This document shows, one piece after another, positions 33,625-44,945 of a stretch of DNA of 64,000 nt. The notes under the pieces are model-generated. The model was not told where the DNA came from and did no database searches. It saw nothing but the letters and a program-made list of their open reading frames with translations. The position numbers were made by a program, and so were the translations under genes. The DNA is from Aspidiotus rigidus. Its lineage: Eukaryota; Arthropoda; Insecta; Hemiptera; Diaspididae. Each line of letters opens with the position of its first letter. Within the stretch, counting starts at the first letter, position 1. The stretch spans positions 12,369,001 to 12,433,000 of the forward strand of contig JAVHKY010000004.1 of assembly GCA_035079385.1 (NCBI GenBank), read 5' to 3'.

Positions 33625-33869
33625 TTATTGAGAAACCAATTTCAAATCTTTGGTCATAATTTGGAGAACCGTATTAATTCTATCAATTCTATAGGAGGGG
33701 GACTTGGAAAGACAACGGCTTCCTTGAAATTGCAACGCGTTCAAGTTGTCACGTCATGATTTTCAGGACTTGGAAAAACTTCAGGCTCTAGAGGACTCGG
33801 GAGAGCGGGTTCCCCGCTGTGCAATGGCATCTAATTTTTTATTTCGGAAATCGTGGCAAACTAGTCAGT

Positions 33870-34055
33870 TCTTGGTACATTTTGGTCCATAGCTCGACTT
33901 AGAGAAGACGTAAAAACTTCATATTTGGGGCAAATTAAAGATAAAATTGGGATACAAATTTTGTACAAGCATACATTTTTTTGAGCTCACAACAAATTTA
34001 GTTCAAGTCCCCATTTAACTTTCAACACTTTTTTACGGACTCTGTATAGCTCGAG
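33870..34055. mobile_element. Relic of the 9976-10535 snap-back MITE family
   Basis: GGTACATTTTGGTCCATAG, GGGATACAAATTTTGTACA and TTACGGACTCTGTATA match one arm and end of the element at 10.3-10.54 kb. It is degraded, with only one arm present. Confidence 0.6.
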
Positions 34056-34139
34056 GGTCAAAATTTTTCCAAGTTTCTGGTTGGACGGCAAAATCCCTTA
34101 TGGGACAGATTCCCTATTAAAATCTCAAAATCGTCCTTA

Positions 34140-34475
34140 CCGATAAAAAGAAATCATCTCACACTCGTCTCAAAATGAGACATATTCGTCTCACCCATTC
34201 TTTTCTCTTTTTACGCCTCTCATCTCCTTCATGTCCGTACTGCGATGCTGACAATCTATTCGTTCAACCTTTCTCCTCTTGCCCATCTGTTTTCATCATT
34301 CCCCCTGCATCACAACCTCCCTCTGAGAAGGTCATCAGCACAATGATTTATATCTGATCCACCTATTTATACAACACTATCTAATTCATATTCATCCTTA
34401 TTGTCCCCATCTGAGTGCCTACTCCTAGTTCCTAACTCTGAGGGTAGTTGCAAGGCTCGTTCATTTAATGAGAAA
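34140..34475 (+). pseudogene. Jockey-like LINE 3' end
   Basis: RHIRLTHSFLFLRLSSPSCP then YCDADNL resembles the RxRIGHTRLTHSYL...PPxCxxC end of Jockey-type ORF2. Downstream, the non-coding tail matches 16.50-16.62 kb. Confidence 0.78.
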
Positions 34476-36660
34476 AGAAAGAAAAATTTTCTACCTAAGC
34501 GTGTATGCGATTGAACTAAGTCCTATTCTGGCAAAAAATAATCTATATTCATACACGAGACATCGTTACACTGAGTGGCTAACACTTTATACCGAACTGC
34601 AATCACAAGTGTTACTGCCACTCGTTTCTAACTTCATCTAAAACCGATTGGTCTGAACGTCTGTTTCCGTGAACGAATAGGAAACAATTTATTCCAGCTC
34701 ACGATACCTGCAATATTTTCATTGGCAATCAATAAAAATTACGACTCATGTAAAGTATAATAAATTTCGGGAAGTTACTTACTGCGGATCAGAAGCTTTT
34801 CATTCCCGTCCAGATGATGAACGAGTACGCTCCTTGGAGATGGAAAATAAATAATTGGGGAATCTGCAAGAAGTGCCGTATGTTAGGTATATGTAGTATC
34901 ATTCTTTCGTTGAACTCGCTTCGTATACATTTTGGTATATTACCGTTGCACGCGAGTTACTATGGAAACTGGAAAGCGCAAGCTCCACTTTCTCGAAGCG
35001 GGGAATTTTCGGAGAACAAAGTAGAAAACGGGGTATATACGACGAAAAATATTATTATTTGACAGAAGTCCGTACAGCAATTTAGCCTGTGGATACAGGT
35101 CGCCGTGACAATCATCCGAGTCAAATTCATTACGATTCTATGAACGAATCCGGTAACAAGTCTTGCTGGCCACAAGCAGAATAAAATACGAGTGCTTTAC
35201 GAATTTTTTTTCCTCTTTTTTTCTCGCAAACGGTAGTCTCTTGAGCTTATGTAGGCGACCGATTAATTCGAGTGGTCACGGTAAGATTTCATTATTTATC
35301 AACTTTTTAACCATTAAATATTTAGTATGATATAGAGGATACCGCTTTTATGACATTAATCCGTTTTCGTCGGGGCGTAAATAAATTGGTTTGCTGCTTA
35401 GAAGAGGAATGGCTAACTCAAAATTTCTGGCATTACCTAAGCTTTTTGAAATTGAAGAAGGAGAAAAAGGGATACTGTACAGGTGTTGCTTTCTTCGTTA
35501 TTATCATTTTTGAAAGCCTGGAATACTCGACTCGAGCAAATATGCTCCGCGTTTGGACACATCTCAAAACCACGCGTACCGCAATTTGACGATTTTAGAT
35601 CTAGCTGCTCCATTGGCAGAAGTTCTAACCACAAAGCGAACCCGGTTTCAATGTACATAATTTGTGTATCTCATCTGCGTAACTTCGAAGGAAAGAAAAA
35701 TCTTTCCAAACGATTACACGCTTGGGCATTAGGACGAGAAATAAAAACAAATTCCGAATATTCAACGTGTTCTTCTCATTATGCGCTCGTCACACAGATG
35801 AGAAAGTTTTCAAGTTCGTACTCGTAGGTTATATTTACTCGCAGCTCAACTTATTTATTCATCGTAACGAAAAGCACGCGCGTGAAGTTTTCACTCTATA
35901 GAGAAACTCGTCGAAAATATTAATATAAAAAAAATGCGTGGGTCTTCAACTCTCAAACTAGGGTGTATTTTTCATCCGATGGGAAAATTTTTTTCTGCAA
36001 AATTGGAGATCTATTTCTAATTATTTTTTGAACTCTATGGAGTGCGGGAGTATTTTTTTCCAGACCTTCATTTCTGAAATACCCCGAGACGAAAGAATAA
36101 GAAAAAATTGATTTCTGTTCCTCATCATTAAAAGGAATCTAACTTCGAGTATCTTGCCTTCATTCATCTATTAAACATAATAAAACTTTTCGAATCGCTG
36201 TAAAATACCGTATTGCGCATCAGAAAATAGGTACTATGGAAGATCAATTTTTCGTTCATTATACGAAGTAGATTTAGCTGAGCGCATTATGCAACTAGTG
36301 TTGGAAACGTACATAAAGTGGCTCACGAGTATGAAATTAGTGTAATGGGGTGAAGCAGTAAAGCGATTCGCACGAGAAGTCATTTTTTACTTGAATGGTG
36401 CACGACTTTCGTTCACTGCTCTTAGCAACGCGAATGCATGAAAAGTATCATACAGAATAGCAAACAAGCTGATTCTTATAATGTGTTCTAAAAAAAGCAG
36501 CATGTATTTCCTTTAGGCTTTTGCAGGAAAGGTTGCTTTTTATGGCTTACTTTTTTCTGGCGTTTTGGAATCTAGGCCCTATTTAAAATACGGATTTTGT
36601 ACGTACAGGGGTTATTTTATCGTCCATATTCTTATTCTTTGCGATATTTTCACTATTCAT
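34476..36660. other. No recognisable gene
   Basis: Unique-looking, moderately AT-rich DNA with short frames (the longest is about 114 codons at 35483-35827, not recognised). No element ends seen. Confidence 0.45.
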
Positions 36661-36669
36661 TTTATTCAT

Positions 36670-36965
36670 TTTTTAACAGGGGCCCTATCTTATGTTTTTT
36701 TTTTTTTGAAAAATTTGCCGAACGACGTGCGCTGTGTGGTGTCCGATAAAAATTGACCCACCCCAATAAAGAATTTGGACTTGGAGAAATTTCGACTGTT
36801 TTGGGGAACTTGAAAAGATTACAACTTTCGAGCCATGATAGTGAAGGGACTTGAATATATCAAGATTTCAATTTGAATTTTCAACACCAAAACAAATTCG
36901 ACCCATACAGAACAGGTTTCCCGCGATCTTCATTTAACTGCGTTAGGGAGGCCGTCGTTTTTCAT
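36670..36965. repeat. Old copy of the fold-back-like family
   Basis: An AACAGGGGCCC remnant with TTATG and a GTGCGCTGTGTGGTGTCCG block lie at 36676-36741. Unit-like sequence follows, then the inverted core (AACAGGTTTCCCGCG and AACTGCGTTAGGGAGGCCGTCG near 36917-36958). It is diverged throughout. Confidence 0.6.
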
Positions 36966-37079
36966 TACATTCACGAGCCTTTCAAGTACATCATTTGGCG
37001 TTATGCTAGGCTCTGTGTGAGCAGATGAAGACATGATGTGGAAGAAATATATGGATCGGAGATGGTCTAGTTCATCGTA

Positions 37080-38720
37080 CTAATGATTTTCTCATAATTG
37101 TTGAAGAGGAGAGGGAGTTTGTGATTTAGGAAGAGACAGAAAGGTGAAACCGGATGTCTTTGAGAGTTGGGCAAGAGAAGAAGAGTTGAACAGCATTGGG
37201 TGAGGGGTATGGAAAGAGGAACGAGTGATTGAGACACTGAGATGGGTAGGCTCCATTCTGAAACGGGTTAGGATAACTCTCCTTGTCGGGGAGGGTGGTT
37301 TGAAGTAGACATTTCTCAATACCTAGATCAGAGCTTGATGGAGGATAGAGAGGACCAGAAATAATACCACGAAGAGAGAATGAGGGAGCAGTAACAAGTT
37401 ATAAGATCACGTGAGGGAGAGAGGAAGGATGGTGATGGAGGTGGAGTACTACAGGGCCGTCAGGAGGATTTCCGAGCCCGGAAGAAATGAAACTGCGGCC
37501 CGCCCAAAATTTTTCGCTCGTTTCGCTCGCCATTAACCTTTCTAAAGAAGAAAAACACATGCAAAACCCGGATCCGGGAACAAATTTATCAAACTACTCT
37601 CCTCTGAAGACTGAGCTCCCAGAAACCATTTTCAAATGGAGATGAATCTAAATTATTTCCCGTATATTAGACAGAAAACAAGGTGTTGTGTACATCTTTC
37701 TCGTGGAAGCAATTCGTAGTTAAATAAGATAATGAGCGATAAGAAACATCACATACACTTCGACAAGAAAATTCGAGTTGTATATTATGATTGTGAGATG
37801 ACTTCTTCTCGTCGAGGAGGGTGATTTCAAGTAGGTTGCGAGCAATTGGAGATTTTTCAATAGCTCGCAGCTCGTTGGAGGATAAAGAGGACCAGTAATC
37901 ATGCTAGGAAGGAGAGGATGAGGGAGACACGAGGAAGAGGGATAGATCAATTATTATAGAAGGTGAACGCAGTCTCTGTTTTGCGGTAAGGTCCACTGCG
38001 TCGTGTTCCTTAAGGTTAATATGTCCCAATATTTATAGAAGAGAGATGGAGGATGAGGACGAACTTAATACGAGTATAAGAATAAGGACTCTTGGATGAG
38101 GGTCGTGGACATTAAGGAAGAATGAGAGAAAATCAGATAGAACAATGACTTTGCGGGGAGGAAGGAAACGAATGAGAAGATAAAGGTTGGTGAATATAGC
38201 GGTAAGTTCGACGGTGAATGCGGAAACTTGATGTTACCTTGAATGAAGACTACATACTTGGTTCTGGGTCCCGATTTGGGCCTGTCCATGTAGCAAAGAA
38301 GGTGAAAAGGAAATACCGAAGGAATGATTTTTCTGATGAGTCGTTTGTATAAAATATTAGCTGTTTTGGGAATTTCAGTAAGATCGAGACAAATATTGGG
38401 GTTAGGAATTAACCAAGGGGAGTGGATGGAAGATCAGAAAGTAAGGACCTGAGATGAGTATCTAAATAAGATTGAAGTGACAGAACGAGTAAATTATGTG
38501 GACTGATAACGTTTGAAAAGATGGACAGATTTGGGTGTTGTGCTATTGAGGCCAGAGGGTCAGCAATGCAATGAGCATATAGGCTGAGTAAAGGGCTGAT
38601 GCTCTAATGCACTAAGGGTCAGTCAAAGTCCGGAAGAATGAATGGAGTTCAGCAATTTTGTTTTTTATGGTTATTTTGTTGAAGTGGGTGTAAATTGGAG
38701 AGCCGTAATCAAGATGGGAA
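37080..38720 (-). pseudogene. Jockey-like LINE, degraded (RNase H-like region and RT C-terminus)
   Basis: On the minus strand, an RT C-terminal match near 38.70-38.64 kb (ATTTACACCCACTTCAACAA, shared with 15.46 kb) is followed by RNase H-like DRPKSGPRTKYVVF (38.29 kb). ITGPLYPPTS and PTRRVILTRFRMEPTHLSVS follow near 37.3 kb. Two copies of the GPLYPP segment (37.36 and 37.88 kb) suggest an internal duplication or two overlapping fragments. Confidence 0.7.
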
Positions 38721-39199
38721 CGAATTAGACTATTCTAGAGTTGGAGGAGGGGTTTGTGGTTACAATCGAATAATGTCAAAACTTGAAAATCTTTGGTTTC
38801 TGCAGATTAATATATTGTCTTTGATGGAAAGGAATTACATTTATAAGAAGGAGGAATATTTTCCAAGAATGTTTGCATGGTAATTGTTTCGGAGCCTTCC
38901 CTTTGGAACCAACATTTGTCTTTTATAATATATATATATAGCTCAGAATTTGACCTTTCCTTAAGTTCCTGGTCTAGGTTAGAGCTTCCCTTCCCTCGGA
39001 GGCTCCACCTTCGGAGCCACAATCTATTTTAAAGGTTGAAATTTTTTCATGTCCCTGAACTAGGGGAAATATATAAGTGCACGCCTCATAAAATTATATT
39101 GACCGTCAGTTCCCTTCCCGCCATAGAAAAACACTGACACGACGTTGAAACTTTGACAAACGCCTTAAATGCACGCCAGGACTGTCACACGACCCGCAT

Positions 39200-39938
39200 T
39201 TCAAAAGAAGATGATTTTGCTGCATTTATTGTGAGGAACTCCAGCCAGCCAGGATGGGCTTGACAGTAGAGACTGCCTCCCCATAATAAACCTCAAACTC
39301 CTCATGAGTGAGGTATGACTGTTGATGGAGGTGTTTTCCCAGTTGTTCCACCCCGGAGGAGTCAGTCGAGTCAGTTGGTTAATGCATTGGATTTCGAGCA
39401 CTGTCGTAAGATCTTCACTGGTTGGTCAAATACTGAGGTTCGTCGTCAAAATAATATGGTTCGGCAGAAGTATGATGTCAAGGGGATGCGCGGTAGTTAT
39501 ATGGATCAGTGCAACAGCCGCGGGCGTTTCATTATTGACTTGTATTCAAGAGTTCGACTCTCTGAAAATATTCGCACTTCTAATCGTTCCCGTGATTTGC
39601 CAATTCCACTCTTCCTTTTCGCAGGCCCTTTTTGACAATCAAGGTTCTTGATGGAGTCTAATCTTCAGGCTCATTTGGAGCTTCCTTTCGATCTTCAGGA
39701 AACTTCTCACGCTGCACATATCAAGGGGTAGGCGGATGTTAATTTCGACTCTTCTCGGCGTTCGTTATTATGAAGGCAGGTACCATGTAGTCTTGAACTC
39801 AGATTTATTCAAGAAGCGGTTGGGCTTGGCCGTTGTAAATTATTTGAAAACTTATATTTGTTAATTGCATTAATATGTATCAATATTGTAATGTCTTTAT
39901 AAAATATTATGGTGATGGTAAAAAAAAAAAAAAAAAAA
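39200..39938 (+). other. Sequence ending in poly(A), possible retrocopied transcript or LINE 3' end
   Basis: A run of about 19 A residues at about 39920-39938 ends a segment that contains an unrecognised 106-codon frame (39315-39635, VDGGVFPVVPPRRSQSSQLV). ATAAAA lies about 20 bases before the tract. I could not identify a source gene or target duplication. Confidence 0.35.
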
Positions 39939-40122
39939 CTCCACTTGGAATGCTGCCTTGAGGCTTGTGCTGAATTGTCAATAACCAAAGCATTCCATTA
40001 TCTTCTTTCCTGTTTCTTCTTCCTGTATCAGATTTACTTACTTGATATATTATAGTTGAATGAATTGAATGTGGATCGCATACTGTTCTGCATGTTCTCA
40101 AGTGTGCACTATATGGAAATAT

Positions 40123-40320
40123 GTGCACTACTTACATGGTGGTCTTTTTGTCCTCTTCAATGGATTTTGAGTGTTTTGATTTGATTTTGTGTGCACAACT
40201 TGTATCAAGATGTGTGCACTACTTACTTTGTGTATTTGTCCGTTTCATAGGATTTCCAGTGTTTTGGATCTTGAGTGCACAACTTATAAGGGGATGTGTG
40301 CACTACTTACTTCGTTCTTA
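40123..40320. repeat. Tandem repeat, about 2.2 copies, period 84-91 bp
   Basis: GTGCACTACTTAC begins at 40123, 40214 and 40298. Between these, diverged GTGCACAACTT and TTTTGAGTGTTTTG words recur once per period. Confidence 0.7.
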
Positions 40321-40379
40321 TCCGCGTAATACATTTCTTAGGCTTGCCAATTTTGTTTCCTTGGCATATTATCGATAGG

Positions 40380-42755
40380 CGGGCCATTTCGTTTTTTGAG
40401 GCGTACGATTAAATGTATGCCCTGAACTAGGCCAAGTCCCTCTATCCCACGGATACATATGATGGTCTTCAAAACTTTCCACTTCTTAAACTAGGTCAAT
40501 TGAATAGCAATATTTGCCTTTGGAAATTTTTCCAAGTCTCTGAAATAAATAAAGGAAAGGGGAAAGAGAAATATGAATCGACGCTACTCCTGTTCAGTAG
40601 TCCTTTCAACCACAGTCTCATATATGCGAGAAATTCCAAGTTCAAACCCCATAAAAAAAAGATCCATTTGTGCGTTTTTCGTTCTTCAAAATCCTCCCAT
40701 CCCTCTATATGTAATGTTACTGTGAATGTGGCCTCTCTCATAAATTTCATAATATAAAACAAATGAACGCTCATGAAATGAGCTCCAGTTGAAGAACAAA
40801 GCCTATTTTTTTGGAAGCAGTTGAGAGGTTCACGCATTTCTTTCATGTACTCCGTATTTAAACAATTTGAAGAACTGAATGAATTGGCTCTTGTGCCCAT
40901 ACCCGGGAGGGGGCTGTTCGTATCTGTGTTTGGGTGGGTTCTTAGTTGAGTTCAGGATGCTTTCAGATATTATTTGTATAAAGACTCAATTTTTTGAATG
41001 GTGGTGGGAAGAAGAAGTAGTCAAAGGTTGGAGAATTTGAGCTTGGAGATATGTCGGTGTTTGCCTGCGGCAGTTTGAAAGAGGTTTGCCTTCTGTAGCA
41101 CATGAATTGAGGCTGGAGTTTGGTTGAGAGGAGCTCGGCGCTAGACGCAGTGTTACGTTATGAACTAGATCGAATGTTGAGGCCTAAAGGGAGTCAGAGT
41201 CCCGTTGTCGAATCGTGAGTGGATTAGGCTGCAATTTAATTGCGCTGGAATTCTACTTTTACTTTCTGGGCTGGGCACACTAAGTATTTGAGAATATTAA
41301 GAAGCTTATTTTTCCAATTTGAAAGGGAGGATTATTCTTAAAAACACCACCGAAAAAAGTAAACTACTTAAGTGATAAAAATGAAATTGCCTTCAAATGT
41401 GAAAACCTTTATATAGATTGCCGTATGTTATTGAATCGTGTTTTCTCTGTATCTCCGCAAAATTTTAAAACTATCTTTCGATATTGGAGTACCTACCTAT
41501 ATCTTAATTGCAAAATACCGGGTAGCAAACGAATTCAAGTTACTACACCGGTATACTTACGCAATAATACTCTGATAAAGTTGAAACAAGTTGCAAAGTA
41601 AATTTTTAGCTCGAGATACGCGTTTAATTTATGGGTGAATGGAGACTTCATGAAAACTTTTTCCTTTTGTTTCCCTCGACGACCGAACATTGGATATCGT
41701 CTTTTTTTTTTCTCTCTTTCTCTACCGTAAAAAAAACCTTTACATCGGATATTTGACGTGTATATACTGTAAATAAAGGGCGGGTCCATGCAATGCACAA
41801 GAAAAAAATTCAGCACGTTTGTTCGCGAATATATGATTTAAGCGTGGGGGAAAAAATGGATAGATGGGTAGAAGTAAATAGTAGGTAAGAAAAACCTTCC
41901 CAGTTCGACTTTCGAATTCGCTTCAAATTGTTTGCGTTTTCAAGTGGTCGAATGGTAACTGTAAAAGTAGTTTCTAATGTAGGTCTGTACTGTGTGCAGA
42001 GGTACACAGTAGTAAGTAATTTATGCATGCGTCGATGCAAGTCTCCATCGCACATATATACATGAGCGGAAAATCTCATAACTCGAATCAACTTAGCGTA
42101 CTCTAGAAATATCCGTACAGAGAAAAAAAGTTTATATCGTTTTATTCGATAAAAAAAAAGTATATGAGTATGGGAAATGAATATGCGAAAGGGTTATGGA
42201 TTTTTGTGTATTCTGCTACTAGGTATCTTTCGAATTGAAAAGTGGGTCGAGAGATGAGAAGTGATTAATTCGAGAACTTTATTACGCTTTTCGGATGGTG
42301 TTTTAATCTTTGCTCGAGAGGGACGGATGAATATTCTATGAGGATTATACAAGAAAGGACGGATGAGAATAAAGTACTTATTAACTGGAACAAAATTTTG
42401 ATTAAAGGAAAATTACAGTTTCAAGTCATCGAGGATCGATCCTGCATTTTTCATTTTTTGAGTTGAATATTCGTGAAGCTAATTTTATTTTCTTTTTAAA
42501 AATGCTAGAAGCGCGATTGACACTAGAATTCTTATGAATTTAAATTATTCAAATTTATTCTCACAAAAGAATTAGATTTTTCTTCCGTATTTTTATTATA
42601 CGAGCCAACAGCGTGGCCGAACAAATTTTAAATGGGGTTTTGACCAAATTTCATCTTACGTGGATGATACATACGACCTTAACCTTTCATAAAAGTACGG
42701 CGCGACCATAGCTGCTTAATATCTACGTGAGGTGAAAGTTCAGCTGACCATTGTC
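40380..42755. other. No recognisable gene
   Basis: Short frames only. Weak remnants of the 45-bp unit (AAATTTTTCCAAGTC) appear near 40525. Nothing further is supported. Confidence 0.45.
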
Positions 42756-42759
42756 TCGG

Positions 42760-43495
42760 TTTATCCACTCATCAGGGTCACGCATTCACACGCGCTGTCC
42801 ATATCTCTGGTTCCCTCTGAGCAATACTTGTTTTCCATCTCGCCAGCAAGGAGCGCCTAGCCTCCTACTTGACCCGTAGAGCCCTTTGATCAGTCTTTGT
42901 CCTCTGCTTTGCTTTGAACACCACAGCTCTCGGTTGGTGGTGAACTTGCTAACATACCTCCGTCGAGATAATACAGTAGACACTAACACACCTTAGTGCA
43001 ACTACTTGTGAGATTTTTTCCATCTCTTTCTTTCTGTACGCTATCTTCGAGAAGTCGGTCCATCTGGGGCACCATATATGAGGATCGACAATAAGGTGCT
43101 GATCATAATTCTTCTTCTTGCTTCCCTCAGCCTTCTTACGATTGCCATCAAGCGTCTTAAATAGGTCACTACTCTACTCACCTTTTCAACTGTCGTTAAA
43201 AAATGGTATCTTCGAGTGAAACCAGAAGCCAGATACCTCATCATCTTCTTGTTCGTGAATTTCACACCTTATGGGCGAAAACAAGTCGTGAATAATATGG
43301 GCCCCATCGAGTTCTACTCTGGCCGAGCCCATCCGACGTGTCACTGCCTCTAGAACCTGGTTTACCCTGCTCTCCACCGCTGGCAGTGCATACCACCTGT
43401 AAGTTATCCGCATAGCAGATGAGCTTAAGGCCTAGCAGCAAGGATGCACCTCAAAGGCGCCCGTAGCACGGATTCCTGCGGCACACTACGATTAA
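42760..43495 (-). pseudogene. R1-like non-LTR retrotransposon fragment (RT palm to C-terminus)
   Basis: In order on the minus strand: motif B-like VPQESVLRAPL near 43.48 kb, motif C CYADNLQVV (YADN codons at 43403-43414, second Asp replaced), LREARRRIMISTLLSILIYG near 43.1 kb, CVSVYCIISTEV, and a tail with RRSLLARWKTSIAQREPEIW. This order and wording fit the R1/LOA group better than Jockey. Frame changes and stops are frequent. Confidence 0.75.
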
Positions 43496-43789
43496 GTACC
43501 TACTTCACTATACCAGTAGACGTCTCTGTTATGAGGGGTGGAGATAGTTAAGAGCGTTAGTAACATCGGAATTGTTACAAATGGCAGATGAAACACGCGA
43601 AGAGACAAAATAAAGGAGGAGGATGTTTTCAAAGCGATGAACAGATATTATCATGTTGGCAGTATCATAGTATTGGCACGAGGGAGGAGAGAATAGACCT
43701 ACACAGAAAAAGACAGAAATTGGTGAGATGTGTGTGACTGTGTGACTGATTCTGATTTCTTCATGACGATATTTCGATCAGAAAAAGTC

Positions 43790-44260
43790 AAGGGACCGGC
43801 TGTGTTAGATTGCTCCACGTTTGTTTGAATACTGAGCTTTCCAGAAGTCATACCAAGAGTCGAGTACTAGAGATCGATAGTAGTTTTCGGAGTCATAAAC
43901 AGGTGTAAGTACAGGATAAGATATTTCATGAAAGGTCAATCGCGCCACAGTCTGGGAAATTGAGAGGAAGGAGACGGGTGTTGAGATGGATGATAACGAT
44001 TGCGGAAGTGAACGCATGCGTTGAATTAAGGGATTAGTTGAGTGAGGGTCCTGCATAGCCAAGAGAGAGGAAAGTAAATCAGTTAAGAGTAAGAATGTGA
44101 GCTTAGGGTGAGTGAGATGAGAAAGAAGAGAGTACATGGCGGTAAAAATGGAGGCAGAATTCGTCAATCGGTGACTGGGTATGACGCCTTGAATCGAGTT
44201 TGCGTGTTCAGATTTAGATCCGTCGGTAACGCTGAGCTGGTGGGTGAGAAATTCGGTAGA
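43790..44260 (-). pseudogene. Jockey-like RNase H fragment
   Basis: The best frame (44167-43805) reads SASIFTAMYSLLSHLTHPKL, TFLLLTDLLSSLLAMQDPHS and NPLIQRMRSL. This is the middle of an RNase H-like domain, where A(E)xxAL...LLTDSxSSL is expected; the acidic residue is replaced in AEx. A TDGSKS-like start lies just before it in another frame. Confidence 0.75.
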
Positions 44261-44745
44261 GATCTATTTTTCGCGAAAGAACCCTGCTTAGGACTCCGCC
44301 AAAAAATTAAGGGTCACGGTATCAAATGCAAAAACTGCGGAGAACTCGTATTGTCTGGTCTTGGTACGTCAAACGGCTCGTCTAACTCTCACCTCTCTTC
44401 TTTTGAGTCGAGACTTTTTCAAGATCCCTTCCTCAGTATAGCTCGTGAATTAGATTTCCTATAAATCTTTGAAATATGTTAGCTGTATCCCCCTCCCCTC
44501 TTCTATTGATTCGTTATTTTTTCAAGATCCGTTCTTTTATATAGGGTGGGACTAAGTGATGTTACCACTTCCTCGAAATAATTAATAGAACAGGGATAAC
44601 AATGTACTGGTCCACTAGATTCTCCAGTCGAAATTTGTCGAAGTCTTCCGCATGACGTCACGGTTGCTTCCTGGGTTCGTCTTGTCTCACAACGAGGTTC
44701 TCGATCTATCGTAAGGAAACGTTTACTGGTGTGTCTATTAGTTCC

Positions 44746-44945
44746 TCCTCCCTCCATCCTCGAGCACACAAAATAACCCCGATTAATTCCGCCATCCATC
44801 GCCTCACTCACATCCCGATGTGTAAAGAGGATTTTGAAGTTGAAACTCGCTCAATAGAGCAAATTGCCCAAATAAACGGCATAAAGATGGATATCAGGAG
44901 GAAAATTCTTGAAAATCCAACGCGTCGCAAGTTTTTTCAAGAGAT
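44746..44945 (+). pseudogene. Penelope fragment of a different lineage
   Basis: INSAIHRLTHIPMCKEDF then EVETRSIEQIAQINGIKMD matches the region after RT motif E in Penelope elements (compare YIHRLTSIPLGHLAFQQELL at 32.0 kb), but with clearly different wording. A single frame of about 60 residues; the rest of the element is absent. Confidence 0.75.

Larger units (their letters stand above)
31150..33690 (-). mobile_element. Penelope-like retroelement, near full length, nested
   Basis: It holds the three degraded coding blocks listed separately (N-terminal region, RT, GIY-YIG). ATAGGAGGGGGA is found at both margins (about 31138-31149 and 33691-33702), consistent with a 12-bp target duplication in a 45-bp-type unit. 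It is inserted in the palindrome-bounded element. Confidence 0.75.
31006..33850. mobile_element. Palindrome-bounded element split by a Penelope insertion
   Basis: The left end is TAGCGGG-GAA-CCCGCTA (31006-31022), then TCTCTTTTGTTGGGGG, TGACGTCA (31081) and one 45-bp-type unit. The right part (33691-33818) resumes with the unit and ends in AGCGGG-TTC-CCCGCT, then GCAATGGCATCTAATTTTTT. The related copy at 55.9-56.2 kb lacks the Penelope insert, so the insertion is secondary. Confidence 0.72.

Noticed and set aside
33122..33759. Two plus-strand frames of about 150 codons
   Set aside because: They are antisense to the Penelope N-terminal region, which has clear family motifs.
31006..33850. A Helitron or Helentron identity for the palindrome-bounded elements
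   Set aside because: Hairpins near the end and inner tandem repeats fit, but the related AACAGG elements have true inverted ends next to TTAA. A fold-back or piggyBac-like explanation fits better; Helentron remains an alternative.
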